DNA of 64,000 bases from contig CM054116.1 of assembly GCA_028673005.1 (NCBI GenBank), positions 131,913,547 to 131,977,546 on the forward strand, read 5' to 3'. This document shows positions 47,301-61,639 of this stretch, piece by piece. The notes beneath the pieces are model-generated. The model saw nothing but the letters and a program-made list of their open reading frames with translations, was not told where the DNA came from and ran no database searches. Made by a program: the position numbers and the translations under genes. Each line of letters begins with the position of its first letter. Within the stretch, counting starts at the first letter, position 1. This DNA comes from Tanypteryx hageni. Lineage: Eukaryota > Arthropoda > Insecta > Odonata > Petaluridae.

Positions 47301-50300
47301 AGGAAAGCAATGGAACCGTCTTCGGGACTTCAAATTTAACCAGTTTAGCTTCACGAGTGAATCAGAAATGTGGTTAGGGAATAGGTATAGTTGAATTTGC
47401 TATGTAGGCCAGGGGTCGGGAAGCTGAGGCTTCTGAGCCACATGCCTCTCTTTCATGACTTTCGTGCAGCTCCCTACATTAAATCTCTCAATTAACCCAT
47501 TATTCCCAAAAACGTTTTTTTTTGCATATTTTATGAAATTTTTGTATTACTATACATGAAATTGCCTTCTTTGGTAGGTTTTTCTTTTAAGTACTAAATG
47601 TACAAATTAATTCAATTATTCTTGTTTTGTACACCTTCAAACATGTATATTTATTTAAACTGCGAACTTGCGAAAAAAAGAATTTGCATCAAAAATCTAT
47701 TAATTTCAAATAGCAAAATTTCAATAAATACTATTTTTCATTCCAGAATAGTTCATATTATAGACCACTTAGCATACACTTTACTTTAGTTTAACTAATT
47801 TTATGATGCCTGTTACATAGCTTTTAATTTTACAAAAAAGGAAATTAACCAATTTTAATTCTAGCACATGTAATTATTTCATATAAAAAACTTAGGGTAG
47901 TGGTTCCCAAACTGTGTGCCGCAGTAGATTTTTATGGGTGCCGCAAAAAAACTTTGTTTAGTACATAAATGAATCAAGGATTTTCATGTGTTGGTGAGTA
48001 ATTGGGCATTGAATTTTTTCTAATACATTGATTAAGTGGTAGAAACAATGAATGGATGTGTCCAAAGATTGTAACACCCGTATCTAAAAATATAAAAAGC
48101 TTGTTACAAGGCTGGTGAGACGCGAAAACCTCTTTACCTTAGAAAGTATGCCGCAACTTAAAAACGCTTGGGAACCACTGATTTAGGGTGTCGAGGAACA
48201 TAGCACTCTTTACAAATAAATATTGTCCTCTTGGAACAATGTTTACAATGGCGAAAGCGTGTTGATCCCTTGGTAATTACTTGGTCTCTGACATCGCGTT
48301 TGATTGAATCAAGTCCGAGCGAAATAGATGCGCGTGGATCTCTCCCAGCGGTCTCTGAGCCATAACGTCGCAAAAGGAACTAAACACATTCCCTACGAAA
48401 ATCTAAAATGGAATATTGTTATTCAATTAACTTCTATAAACATACCACCCTTCTTCGCAGGAAACATAGACTGCCCACCCAATAAAAGAACACCACCACG
48501 TTTTCGTTCAATTAGTTGATCTGTACTGCGCAACATATTGATCATTCACATCAACCGCACACTTATTTAAATAATACTGCTAAAGTTATGAAAGGTACGG
48601 TTGTATTCAATTTCTTGGCTACTGAATAGCGCCTAACGTTTTTTAAGAAAGAAAACAAAGTTTTGAAAATAAAAAAAATTGGCAAAATATGTGATTAGTA
48701 TACCTAAAAGGGAAATCTTATCTTACCTTAGTTTGTTGTCCAACTACGGTGGTGAAAAAAATATTTCTAGATCGTTATTTTTTCATGTTAACTCTTACAC
48801 AATGTAGAATTTACAAATAGAAGGAGAGAGAGAGAGATTATAATAAAACTTTTACGGAAATTATATTCTACTTAGGGTAGAAAGATGACAAGAGGCCAAT
48901 AGAAATGGACGAACATAAAGAAACATTTGAAATTTTTGTTTAAACGGTATGGAAACAAAAATAACGCGGGCATTGAATATTTATTATAGAATAAATTGAG
49001 ATTATAAAAAATATAACTACATTTTCAGGTCGCTCTAATGAAAAGAAGAATAATTCTAAATTGCTTGGTAACAAATGTTGCCTCTGGACAGATATGGGTT
49101 AAAACTAAAACTAAATTGGCTTCGTTAATAATCTTAATAAAAATTGCGGAAAAATAAAAAGATGGGCCTATTATTAGAAGAACCGTTTTTTTAACAGTTA
49201 TAGTCGCAAAACGTGAAACGACGGCAAGACTAATGGGGGATGGGGTGGATGATCGCCCCCGTCATCCCCCGTGGATCCGCCAATAACTGCTGCTCTTCTT
49301 ATGTTACGCGTTATTCATTATTTGAAAAAGTGTCTCTTCTCGTGAGAAAGGGTGCCGACGTCTGTCCTAGGCGGCCGCCTAGATCGCCTGGCCCTATATT
49401 CGCATTATTATATCCGATTAAAGCACTTCTAATACGGTTTTTTGTATCTACTATGTCATTCAACCATTATCTATAATATACTGCCGTGGTTTCGCCATGC
49501 CGTCTGCCCCTCTGTCTGTCTGTCGGTCGGTCTGTTCGCTGTTCTAGAGCCCAAACGCGTACATAAAATCGAATCATATCTCGTATTTGGGCAATATATA
49601 ATCTTTTGCAGACCCCATTTTCAGAAAAGTGACATTGCACAAAAATAAAGGGTAGTTTATTCATCACGATTTTTAGAAACATTTTATTTACTCAGAAATG
49701 GCTGGAGGGAATTTTATTTAAATCTATCCAATTGTAGATCCTGATGTCACAATTAATACTGCGTAATCCATATGACTCTTACAGTCACTATATGCCTTCC
49801 AGTGACATTACAATCTACGCTAAGCGACCTTACCTAAGCCCTATGACGCCACGCCTTCGCTGAGATCCACTCTAAATCTTACTACAGCATTACGGTTAAA
49901 CTAAATCGAATGATATCTGACATTAGTTGATGATATCATTCATAAAAGACATTCTGAAGACATGAACGATATTTCGCAACAATTAAGGGTACTTTATTTT
50001 CGATATTTTAAAACAAAATCTTACTATAGCCTTACGGTTAAACTAAATCGAATTGTATCTCATATTAGTGGATAATGTCGTTCATAAAAGACATTCTGAA
50101 GAGATGAACTATATTGCGCAACAAATAAGTGTACTTTTTTGTAGGATATTTTTAAAGATTTACTCAACAATTGCTACAAGGATTTCGATTACATCCACCT
50201 TATCGTACAGTCTTGTGTCACAAATAATACTAACGAAGCCATATATCCCAAAAAATACTAAATATCGAACTGTGGCATTAAAATATACGCTAAACCATTC

Positions 50301-50774
50301 TTAACATTGATTTATGAGCGATTTTCTTTTATTTGCGTACTCAGTGGACCAAACGTATATGCGTATATGAGAAATTTTGTGCAATGTTTATTGCGTCGTT
50401 TTTTTTATGAGTTGGCACGAAGGCCTTAAAAGAAAAATCTTCGATGAACGTTACAAGAAGCTGAATTTCTAAGCTGTAGAATTTAATAAACGATCTTTTA
50501 TATCGAGGGAGATACTCATTTATTTTCTCTCTCTATCTCTGTCTTTCCTGTTCAGGTGGAGGTCCTGAGCGTTTCTCCGGCGGTAGGCGAAGCTGATGCG
50601 GAGGAGGAGGTGGGCGGAGGGGGAGTGGGGGTGGCGGCCATAAACGCCGCCAACTCGAGCGCCGCGGCGAAGGGCGACGCGGGGGAAGGGGAGGGCGTGG
50701 AGGTTTCACAGCCTCCCGCATCGGCGTCCAGCGTTGCGGACTTATTGGAATATCTACTTGATCTGGTAGAATGA
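41339..50774 (+). CDS. Single-pass membrane protein with PP1-docking motifs, copy 3
   Basis: Exons are 41339-41351, 41948-42123, 42348-42398, 45631-45696, 45908-45961 and 50556-50774. The predicted protein is identical to copies 1 and 2. The intron just after exon 2 has lost a few bases of a TTC-rich run relative to copies 1 and 2, away from the donor site. The hAT relic in intron 3 has accumulated more substitutions here than the exons have, consistent with coding constraint or with recent exon homogenisation. Confidence 0.7.
42605..44416 (-). mobile_element. hAT relic, copy 3 (perfect 8-bp target duplication)
   Basis: Here both flanks read AACATTGG (42597-42604 and 44417-44424). This confirms the element ends and shows that the right flank in copies 1 and 2 mutated later. 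It is the most diverged of the complete copies of this relic. Confidence 0.9.
43244..44306 (-). pseudogene. hAT transposase pseudogene, copy 3
   Basis: Equivalent to 2641-3703. The same disabling stop and frameshift are present, plus additional substitutions (for example ATG to ATA in the C-terminal frame start region near 43785). Confidence 0.83.
44937..45057. mobile_element. Foldback MITE, copy 3
   Basis: Same element as at 4335-4455, with both arms perfect. Confidence 0.58.
46440..46652 (-). mobile_element. tRNA-derived SINE, copy A of unit 3
   Basis: Same insertion as at 5838-6050. The tail has one copy-specific change near 46470. Confidence 0.74.
47002..47397 (-). pseudogene. LINE reverse-transcriptase C-terminal relic, unit 3
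   Basis: Same relic as at 6400-6795, with the same frameshifts. Confidence 0.74.
47898..48180. mobile_element. 283-bp hAT MITE, unit 3
   Basis: Same insertion as at 7296-7578, with the same flanking duplication. Confidence 0.84.
48181..48647 (-). pseudogene. piggyBac transposase C-terminal relic, unit 3
   Basis: Same relic as at 7579-8045. Confidence 0.71.
49874..50157 (+). repeat. Diverged two-copy tandem duplication, unit 3
   Basis: Same 142-bp-period repeat as at 9272-9555. Confidence 0.8.
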
Positions 50775-51263
50775 GCCTACCATCTGGTAAGCGAATATTC
50801 TATCTAATGGTATATTAGAATTTCTGGCGATATCAATGAAAATTTGATAGATTTTCTAGTAATTTTTAAAAGTTGCCCTTTTTCTACGCACCATAAAAAA
50901 TTATATACAGATTTTCGTATATTTTTAAGCAATACAACTTTAATATCAAATAACCTGTAGTCAGGCCACCAGTGAGACTCAGAGAGGTCCGAGCCACATC
51001 CAGATTTTGAGGCCCATCGCCGTAATAAATATAAAAATGTTAGGCATTATGTAGCCCACTTTGGTGGTCGGGGTTCGCTGAAAGGTTACAGAGGATCGAT
51101 TAAAAATCAAATTGTAAGTTACGTTCTATGTCACTTCATCTTTTCTGAATGGAAGATGAACAAGGGCCCTCTTTTCGACAAGCCCCCCAGATAGTGCCTG
51201 TGCATAATTCCATCTCTGAAAAACTTCCAAAATTTGAGGGCCCCTTAAGCTTGAGGCCAAATG

Positions 51264-51276
51264 CCCCCCCCCCCCC
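51264..51276 (+). repeat. Poly-C tract, unit 3 (13 C)
   Basis: Uninterrupted C run, one base shorter than in unit 1. Confidence 0.9.
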
Positions 51277-52188
51277 ACATTTTCATAGGGCCTGCCTATA
51301 GTTATTTTGCACCAGATAACCTTCCACGACCGATATAGCTTATGTAATGGCGGCCATAAGAAATTTAGTTTAAATCACGTCGGTGTTTTTTATAACATTC
51401 CATTTTATATAAATACCAAATTAAGGTAATTAACAAATTGTTATAATATCAATTGTGAAATTTTTGTGTAACATAAATTACTCATGGAAAAATAGCTAAG
51501 TGAAGCTCTATTCTACTTACGTACATACATACTTAAGATATATATCAGTAATATAATTTTTGTATTGTTGTATTACGCTGTATCACATTGACAGTGTGTA
51601 ATTACTCCAACCTACAGAAATGTAGACTTGTTTGGTAAAATGATCCTCAGATCAATTTATGGCCTGCATAGAACCTGAACAACATGTATATGAAGATATA
51701 GATTTCATTTTATAATAATGTCATGATAGTAAGACATTAATTTTTATAATATAAATAAACTATTATGAAACAATATCATTTTTTAGATTTTAAACATTTC
51801 ATAATTTCCATTTAGCATTATCGGTTATAATAATAATAATAATTTTAATAACACTGTAGGTCTCAAATAGGCATGGAGCAGGTACATAACAGCAATAGTA
51901 CATTGCTACAGAATAAATCAGTTCATGAACTTAGAAATTCTTGAACACTATAAAAATTATTATTTAACAATCAACATTTGAATCTTTTCTAATGATAGGA
52001 ATACTTGAATAACATTTAACATTACAAGGTAACTTGTTATAAGCCACTGAGGTGGCATTGTTGATAGCCTATAATCCTTGATATGAACATCATCTTTGTG
52101 TCCTGTATTATAATTGTAAAGCTTCTGATTAGATTGGAACAGTGAAGAGTTTTGTTTTACAAATATACAACAATTTAAAAAATACATA

Positions 52189-52193
<5 letters not shown>

Positions 52194-52238
<45 letters not shown>
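52194..52238 (+). repeat. (AT)n microsatellite, unit 3 (45 nt)
   Basis: Intermediate allele of the same tract. Confidence 0.95.
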
Positions 52239-52245
<7 letters not shown>

Positions 52246-55200
52246 GGTTTACCAGGAGAGCTTTAATGGCCGGCTTTTTTCAGGAAAAAGACTTTATTGG
52301 CATATTTATCATGACCCCAAAAGATTATTCCATATGACAAATAAGAATGAATCTTTTCATTATATAATAATTTTAACATTTCAATATTGAAAATTTTGAA
52401 TAATCTATGTAGCATAAAATTTCCAGTTGATAATTTTTACTTTCTCCAATGACAGTGCTCGAATGAAAGTCGGCAACGCTGGTCACCAAGGCCCACGTGT
52501 CTCCCCGCCCCCAGAAGCTAACAAGTGTCTCTCATCATTGCGATGGACAGTGGGGCTGCTTTTTTAATAGATTCTTTATTTAAGGAGCTGAATAAGGTAA
52601 AATTATCACTCAACTATATTAGAGAACATCATTACGATAATAATGAATCAAACATGTTGGGGAGTAAATCAGGATAGGAATAATAAACACAAGAGGATTT
52701 ATATTCCCAGTACAGCTCATTCATTAAGTTTAGTTTTGAATGCCTGGGCAAAAATGTAGTACAAAGTATGCACTGCATATCTATACTATAGTAAATCTGC
52801 TTCTAACTTATGAGATATCATATAGGAGGATACTCTAGTTGGTAGCATGAACTAAGGCAGGTGGCATCTGGATGCGCAGAAGGCATGGAATGTCACTTGG
52901 TTTCCGTCACTCCTTCACTTGGCCATTCAGCATCAGTCTGTTACAGCAGCTTTTGGGGTGCTGTTTGTACATTTGCGGCATAATTTTCGTGTTTATTTAC
53001 TTGTTTTACAATTGAGATTTAAACGGTTGTGTTCTAAAATGGAGAGCGAAGGAAGTAAGCACAATGTTTTGCACAAACACGCAAGATAAATCATAAATAA
53101 AGTGTAGCAGTACTCGGGACCAGCGGAACAGGTTTGCAAAACAGGCAACTGCCTAGGGTGCCAAAGATTGAGAGGCAGAATGAAGAGTCAATGATTTGAT
53201 TTCACAGCACTGTATATGTGTGTGTCTGTATTCTTTTCTTTAAGTAATGTATACTTATCATTCATCTTTGATTGATTCATTTTGCTATATTTTTTACATG
53301 CATTTGTGTTGTATAAACCTTTATATTCAAAATGATTTCAATTCCTCTTCAATGCTGTGCACTACCCCAATCCTAAAAGTATAAGAAGAACTAGCGGTCT
53401 GAAGATGTTGGCGTACCAACTAAAATATGAGCCTAAAGTTATGATTTGCGTAATCTCTTGCTAAAAAATTATCATCTTAATGCCCATTTTTACCACTGTT
53501 ACTAACCATAAAGCTTTTTAATGTGGAAAGATATTGTTTTTAGTAATTATGAAAAAATATTTAATAATAAAAACAAGCTTTAATAATATTATATTTAAGT
53601 AATACCGGTGCTTATAGACATCATTGTGTAATTACTAATAAAAGTAATTTTCAACTGTTAGATTTTTAGTCACATTTATATTGGAGTAGAGTGCCAAAAA
53701 ATTGTTTGCCAAGAGTGCCAAACTGTCAGTAGTACAAAAACGAGATGGAGCATGCAGATGACTCAACACGTACAGCAGGTTACAATGTTGCCAGTTGTCA
53801 AGAGCAAACAGCGAGCGCCTGTGGCATATCATGCATTGCTTTCTGAGCAAAAGCTTATGCAGGCTGCCGGTTTGGCAGCAATGTAACGTGTATTTCTCTC
53901 TCTCACTCTGCGCAGTAATGTTGACTCACCTGCCTTTGTCGTGCTGTAAACTATATTAGGGGGATACTAATGTTTAGGCACTTTCAGATGAGCTGGAGAC
54001 AGGACGATATTATGTGTGTATGACCTTGTGCATAACTGCCTAGACAAATCAAAAACCTCATAATTGTCAAATAATGCAGCTGCTATAAAATTACATAGAA
54101 GTCTAAACAAATATTTAAGGTATATGTATTTCTGATTGTGCTACAAAATACAAGCTGACGGGTTTGTAAATGTGGAAGTGTTGATGTATTGCAGCATTTT
54201 TGTGTTTCGAATCTCCCAGCAGAAACGGAAAAATTATTTCTGATCAATTAATTGAAAATATTGCTTGATGAGATAAAAGCATGGAAAAAATCATTTAATG
54301 GGTGGTGACAGACTTTCAAAATTTATTATCTCTTTATCCATTCATTTCAGTGAACAGTTTTCTCAGGATGCCAACAAAAGACAAGATATTAAGGGGATTA
54401 ACTTAACTGTAAATGTGAAGGCCATAGCTATTTACAAGCCCTCATTATTCTACAATAGAACAGTTTGAATGTGTAACGTTCCTTAATTTCCAGAGCAGAT
54501 CTGTGATAAATGCATAAAAATGATGCTATCAAATAGTCAAGCAGTGGACTTGAAATTTCTTAATTATGAACGAAATGTGCGCGTGTATTATTGGCTAATC
54601 AACCTCTTCTTGGATTATTATAGCCATAGCTCCTTCCACACTGAACACACTCACAGTGAAGGAGGGGATCCCAGTGAGGGCTCCTCAAACCACACAAACA
54701 GGAGGTCGGATCACCTTGGAAAAAATCCTACCTTCGCAGGATTCAGGCCTGCTGTGTTTTGTTTGGGGAACCATATTTCAAGTACTTTACTACTATTTTT
54801 TTAAATGTTTATGTTATTTTGTAATAGCCTTTTGTCTGTGAATTAATAAATAATAATAAATCTTTTATTGCAGGTTCAGAATGTCTCAATTAATTTTATA
54901 ACAAAAACTTCATTGTTGAGGAGCAACAGCTAAGATATTATGATGAATTCTGCTCAAATAGAAGGGTAAAGGGGTAATCCATCACTGAAATATTAAACAT
55001 TCAGTATGTACAGGGATGCTTGAACTCCAGGGAACTTCAATCTCCTACCTGAATCAATAATGCTAAGACCACAGAGGCCAACACGTTGTCTTTCAACTGG
55101 ATATCCCGGACAATTGCAAGTCAACTTTTGAGAACCTGCCCTAAATATGATTTCAAAGAATCTCCAAGCAGCCCAAGTGTTAGTGTTGCTGCTATGCTTG

Positions 55201-56736
55201 AACAAGTTTTGCTTAATTTACTTATATCTTTTTGTTAAAAACTAAAAATTGTGTTTTTGGTAGCATGCATTGCAGTCATTACCTAAGTTCTAGCCACCTG
55301 TGGTTCAGAAACAGCAAGTGTGAAATGCCTCCATACTTGAGCTTACCTGGTCAGAGATGTGGATTATATTTAATGTGACTGAAAGACTGTGAAATGCGCT
55401 CATACTGTAAAAATAAATAAATAAAATATCCAATACCCTGTCTTTTATTCAATTTTACTGTTTCTTGAATGCTGATATTTGCTTTACCTGCTCCACACTA
55501 AGATTTAAATAGAATTAAGGATTTTGTAGCTTTTCACTATAATAAACGAGCTGTATACATCATCTGTCTTACGAAATTCCGCAGATAATTAAAAACTGGT
55601 TATGCAGGAGCATTTCCTCTTTTTAAGAATATAATTGTTTTTAGCATTCAGTGGTTTTTTATTGTGCGGTTTTACAATTCTTTTCAGATCTGAATAATTT
55701 GGATATTGAAACAGTGTTGCCTTTCCAAAACTTAAAATATCTGTAGAATCAGAAAGAAAAATCTGTAGTATTATCTGTTAAAGGAATATTTATGCTCAAA
55801 TTTTGTTTTATATATGTAAATTTAGGAAAAACTAAACACGGTTATTTTACTTGCTTTACTAAAGAAATAAATCAGTTTTTTATGATAATAATTATTTATT
55901 AATGGAAAAAGAAATACATCTGTTAGGAATATATAATGCAACTAGGTATGGCAATAAAACTAAATGGCTCAACCCTAAATGAAAAATATGTAAATCGAAA
56001 AAATATTTTTATGAATACATATGATGAAAAAGGTAAATGAAAATTTTTAATTCCCTCTAATTTACTACAACGTGATTTAGGACTATACTTAACGATTATA
56101 TTTCTCTCCTGCCTTGATCGATCTCTTTAACAGTGACTTTCTTGCATTAAAATTATAACGATATGCATTCTTTATGAATTGTTTTGTTAATATTAAACCT
56201 GCATTAAGGAGAATATCTAACGTAAGACATTACTAAGGGTAAAGTGTTTACGATAGTCGCAGGTAGGTGTTGTAGTGATGGCAACAAAAAAAATAGTGCT
56301 TTACATATCTCAAACAAAACATTATATGGAAAATGTTTCAAACATAGGTTATTGAAAATGAAATTTCCTACAACTTTTATTCCAATACATATATACACTC
56401 ATCAAATATTAAACCAAATATTTCAAAAGAATCTGATGTGGCCGCCACATTACTTTCTCCATGACTAATATTTCGAAAAATTACAAACAGTGGTTGTGGC
56501 AGCTAAAAAATATGGTTTTTAAAAATGTTTCGAACAAATGTTGTAGAATATTCAATTTCCTGCAACATTTATATACCCATACATATACCCATTGATATAA
56601 AATTTCCAAAATTTTGACAGTTTATATTTATCAAAGCTTTCACTTTGTTAAAATCTAATACAACAATGCATTTAATATTGAATTCACATACACATAACAT
56701 TTAAAAGACAAAAGTAATCAATTAAAATCTTTTTTA

Positions 56737-57079
56737 ACACTTAGATTATACCTAATCATACTTATAATTCAAAGTTTAGTATAAAAATTTAGGTCTGTGC
56801 GGGACCTTCTACTAGAAAGTGTAGTTAAATTGAGATGTGCTAGTATATCATTATAGGAAATATCGACCAGTGAAATTACCATTTTAAATGGCAATCGATC
56901 TCAGAAATTTCTGCTGGACTCGTTCCATCATGTGGGAGTCCATTTCATAATATGGGCTCCAATTGACTGAACAATACTCCAGCTGACTGCGGACACACAG
57001 CAGTTACAGCAAATAAATTAGTAAAATCAGTTGTATTCCTGCATATAAATCCAAGAGATTCCATTGCTGCATTTGAAAT
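56737..57079 (-). pseudogene. LINE RT C-terminal relic next to Tigger, unit 3
   Basis: Same relic as at 16150-16492. Confidence 0.77.
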
Positions 57080-57080
57080 A

Positions 57081-58170
57081 CAGTAGAAGCCCTCATAACT
57101 GACCTTCGCTTAACCGACTCGCTTGATTAACTGATGTTTTATGCCCCTAGGTCTGAAAACTGAAATCTACAGTCGAGTGCAACATTTTACATAAAACAAC
57201 TAGTTTAAAAGAGTTTAAACCATTCCTTTCCTTACGCATGAATCTCACGAGTTGTTCTTTGTGCTAAAATGTTTCTCATTACATAGTAATCCAGTCTAGT
57301 ACGCATCTGCTGTCAGTTGTCCCACATACTAGTACTGTTCATTGTTATTTTAGTTATGATATTTAATCAATATAAAATTATGTATATATATATTATATAT
57401 TCATATTTATTTATAGGATATGGGTGAGATAAGAAAGAGAGTGGTTGTTTCCATGAAAACTAAGCTTGATGCTCTGGAGAGAATTGATAGGGGTGTGTCA
57501 GTAAGACAAATTTCTGTGGAATTAGGTGTTGGAGAGACAACTGTGAAAGACTGGGAATAAAAGCTTGAATCAAGAATGATTTTGCAGTCAGATTGCAACA
57601 CAAGTGTCTTTATCTTCCCATTCAACATTAAAGAAATCAAAATTGGAAATTTTAGAAGATGCATAATGGCTGTGGTTTATGCAAGAAAGACATCATGGAA
57701 TTTCAATCAGTGGATCCATACACAAGGAAAAGGACCTAACCCTAAATCAAAAAATTGGTGGTGCGCAGAAATTTACTGCAAGTAATGGATGGCTTGGACA
57801 TTGGAAAAAACGTCATGGTATCCATGTATTAATCATCACTGGAGAGAAGTTATCGTCTGATCAGCATGCTGCTCAAAAATTTCTGCAGGATTTAAGAGAG
57901 CTTATCGACCAAGATAAATCAGTTGGAGGACAACTCTGCAATATAGACGAAACAGGTCTAAATTACAAAATGTTACCAACAAAAACGATGGCAAAAAAGG
58001 ATGAGCCTGCAGCATCAGGATACAAATAATCCAAAGAAAGACTCATGTAGCTGCCTGCAGCAATGCAGCTGGAACTCACAAATTGCCACATTTATTGTTG
58101 GTAAATCAAAAAATCCCAGAGATTTTAAAAGTATAAATCGTTTGTCTTCACCAGTTTACTACCACTACTA
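57081..58170 (+). mobile_element. pogo/Tigger-type relic, unit 3
   Basis: Same insertion as at 16494-17585, with the transposase start at 57420. It matches unit 2 at the site where unit 1 has an extra stop. Confidence 0.84.
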
Positions 58171-58174
58171 CTAA

Positions 58175-59367
58175 TTGAGTCACACCACAAGAGTGTAGAT
58201 TAACTGTGTGAGAATACTGGTATTGTGGTATTATGTAACTTGGAGTAGGATATACACTGGAAAGATGTGCAGCAAAGAGATTAGCAAATTCCTGAAATGA
58301 ACATAATTCCACAATCTACTTGTATTCGATGGAATGGAATCTTGAACACAACTAGTATAGGAGAGGTAACAAACTTTTGACAATGAGTCCCATTTAGCAT
58401 GAAGAGATGCAAAAGAATTGTAATCTACACCAGATCTACTTATTTTAAGCTTCTTGTGGGTTATTTTCTTATCATATATTAAAGAAATTAATTTTTACTA
58501 AACCAGTTGGGTAAGTGGGATGATCCATTCTCGTGTAAACTTTCAGGAACATACAGATTAATGGTATTATTTTCAAAATCATAAAAATAACAAACAGAAT
58601 CATCTAATTGTTTTTCAGTCAATATAAACCAATCTATAGAGATAAAGTAATCTATCATTGCAGAATATTTTCCTTTCCTAAAGTTGACAGTTTCAAAATT
58701 AATATCTACACGTGGGGATACACCTACATGAAGTTCACACATAAGAGGAGGATGATAGGCATTACACGGCAAAAGTCACATCAACATCATACGCACTGTT
58801 CAATGAGCACTTTTTAATATCTGTTAAACACAAATCCAGAATCTCGCCATATTGCTTGGTAACTAAGTTTTTTGTACAAAATTCAGATATTGGCAGTGAG
58901 GTAAACTTCAGGAAAGAATTTTGACCAATTATTACCTGGCAAATTGAATCGCCACACATAAGCGAATGGGCGTCTGTACTCAAATATGCAAGACGCTTTA
59001 CTTCTTCGCGATATTTTTGGTATATGCCTTGGTCAGATTTGGGAGGAATGTAAACACATCATTAAATAGTTTAAGAGATGGAGATGACACCATGAGAAAA
59101 TTGTATCCAATGTTACACGAGGATGTAGCTTAAAGTTGATAAGATTTTAACATAAAATCAACACCAATTAGCACTCCACCTTCCCTTTTCTTAATACTTG
59201 TACAATCACCGCAATCAGTTCTCTAAATTTTATAAATAAAAAGTGCCTATTGGGAATCGCATATATCGCGTGTTAGCCAAGTCTCATAGAATAATATGAT
59301 ATCACACTCGATATTAACAGCTGAAATACGCATGTCCTTTAATTTTGTCCGCAAACCGCGGACATTC
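58175..59367 (-). pseudogene. LINE endonuclease and linker relic, unit 3
   Basis: Same relic as at 17590-18782. It shares the change near 58539 with unit 2. Confidence 0.81.
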
Positions 59368-60489
59368 TGTTAGTATGCGGAAATATTAGTTACAAATTTC
59401 TTAAATGTTTATCTATCACTATTTTGGGAACAAAGGAGTAATCTCCGCTCTTCATAACATTTTTATAATGACGACAGTTTATTGATTTTAGTAGGATTGT
59501 CGATGTAATTATTTAATTTTGAGTCATGTTCTATTCCAGGCGATATTTTTGGCATGTAAACAATTTTAAAAAATCGTTCCACCGTATATATGAAAATAGT
59601 TTTTAACTTGAACGAGAATTTCTAAATTTATTTAAGTTCCTTTAAAAATGAAACCAAAAGGAATGTATGATTTTATAAATAAATTTAAAGTTATTTTGAT
59701 GTATACAATATCAACAAAATAAACATTAAAGAAAGACTAAAATAGTATAAAATTCTAGATATCGTACAAGGAGACGCTACGGACTGTAACTCACAGATTC
59801 GGTTCATCTTCTACCAGTGGAGAGTGTTGTTCAATATCTATAAGAATACCTTTTCGGAATTTCGAACCAATGGCTTTAACTTTAAGAGAAATAATTAATT
59901 AAAAAGTGCAAAAAAATGGACCGATTTTCAAATGCTTGTAACTTCGCTATCTCTGGAGTCTCTATGCTAGAGATAACGCTTAACATAAATCTCGCGTCCC
60001 GTACTTTTGGCATTCGAGACTCCCGCTTGCGAATTTTCTTCTCCTGCAAAATGTCCTTTTCCCTACAGCTTTTTATATCCCAATCTTCAGAAAGTAATTG
60101 AACACTTCTAATTTCTTTACGCAGGGGAATTACTTTTAATTAATTAATAATTATCGCTCAATTTTATCTGGTAATTAAAATTAAGCATATTATTTTTGTA
60201 AGCCATTAGCAGCATTGTCATTTTAAAACAATAAAAAACTTGTCGGAATAATTTAAAGTTAAAAAGAATAATATTACCTTTATGATTCACTACGTCACTC
60301 ATTAAGGAAACTCCTCCCGTAGTGGAGTGTGTTTAACAGTAAGGCAATAAATAACACATCAAACAGCCACTTGATTTAAACTCTCATACGAGACCGTTTC
60401 ATTGTGTCAAATACTGGAAAAATCTTCGGTACTTGTCCTGTGAGATAATTCCCTTCCTTCCTTCATAATTCGCACATTATACAGAGGAA

Positions 60490-60707
60490 CCGAAAAGCTG
60501 TCACACACTCGGTGGAAATCTTTTCCTACTTGGGCCGAGCTCCCAAGGATAGCTTTCGTTGCGAAAATTGAAGTCCCGGGTTTGATTCCGGGGAATATCC
60601 TTCCAATTTGATTTACATGGGAAATCTGAAACCCACCGAGCAGGGAAATTTTCTCTTGCACATTAAAATATCTTAGAATTGTAATATCGGAGCGGGATTT
60701 GCACCGT
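60490..60707 (+). mobile_element. tRNA-derived SINE, copy B of unit 3
   Basis: Same insertion as at 19905-20122. Confidence 0.75.
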
Positions 60708-61639
60708 TCTCTGAGAGAAGGAATGGAGATTATAATTTTTATCGTAAAACGCTGCTTATCCATCTTATTTCTTCGAATTTCGCGTAAATACTGCCGTTTT
60801 TATCACTCATTACGAGGGTGTAGCCATATGAACAACTATTGATGGACTCGGATTCGGAATAGTCTAATAAATACACGTATTGTTTCTGTCGAACGAAAAT
60901 ACGCGTGTTCAATTTAATATCCCGTTCGAATGTATTTGTCATATTTTATAACGTTCAATTATGAAATTTGAGAACACAAGGAGCAACATATCTGCGGTGA
61001 TTTTAAAGCTATTAGAGCCAATATAAGTAGGTATTAAATAAATGATTAAATGGAAAGCTCGCATCGTTAGTTCTGTTTGGGTCGTCTTATTATTATGTTA
61101 TGCAGAGACATACTTTTCCTTCCTGTTTGTTGTTGCCAACGAAAACAATCTTCGTAACCCATGAAGTAAACAAGATCTAATTGTAAGTAATAACTTTTAT
61201 TTTCTTTATCGCGCCTACTGAACATATTGATTGAAAGGAAATGGATTATTCAGGACGAAGAAGTGAACTAAAATACGTGTAGTTTCGTTACGTTTACCTA
61301 CACTCAGCTTTTGTAAGTCAAAAGACATAAATAATTTACGACGAAGGAATGAGCGTGAGTGTAAAGATTAACGTACTTCATCTCAAGTGAGGTATGTATG
61401 AGTTAAATAATAATTCAATTTTCGATTGTTCTATCGCAAATTCTGTATTTCTTTGGCATCGCTTCTGATATGTCCTTTAGCAGTGCTTAGAATTTAAATT
61501 TATCTTGTTTTCTAAATTGATTATGTCAAACAATGGAGGCTTATTTCTTGTGTCGTCTCTGTTGGCCGTTACCGTGGAAACCACACGATTCAGAACTAGT
61601 TCATTCTTGTTGAAAAAACTAAAGAAGACGGAGCGGAAT

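Larger units (their letters stand above)
40610..60910 (+). repeat. Tandem segmental repeat unit, copy 3 (20,301 bp)
   Basis: Collinear with copy 1 at +40609, changing to +40603 after a 6-base loss just after exon 2 and +40602 after a 1-base loss near 44455. The offset is +40585 at the 3' end. Several substitutions around 43060-43570 are shared only with copy 4. Confidence 0.97.
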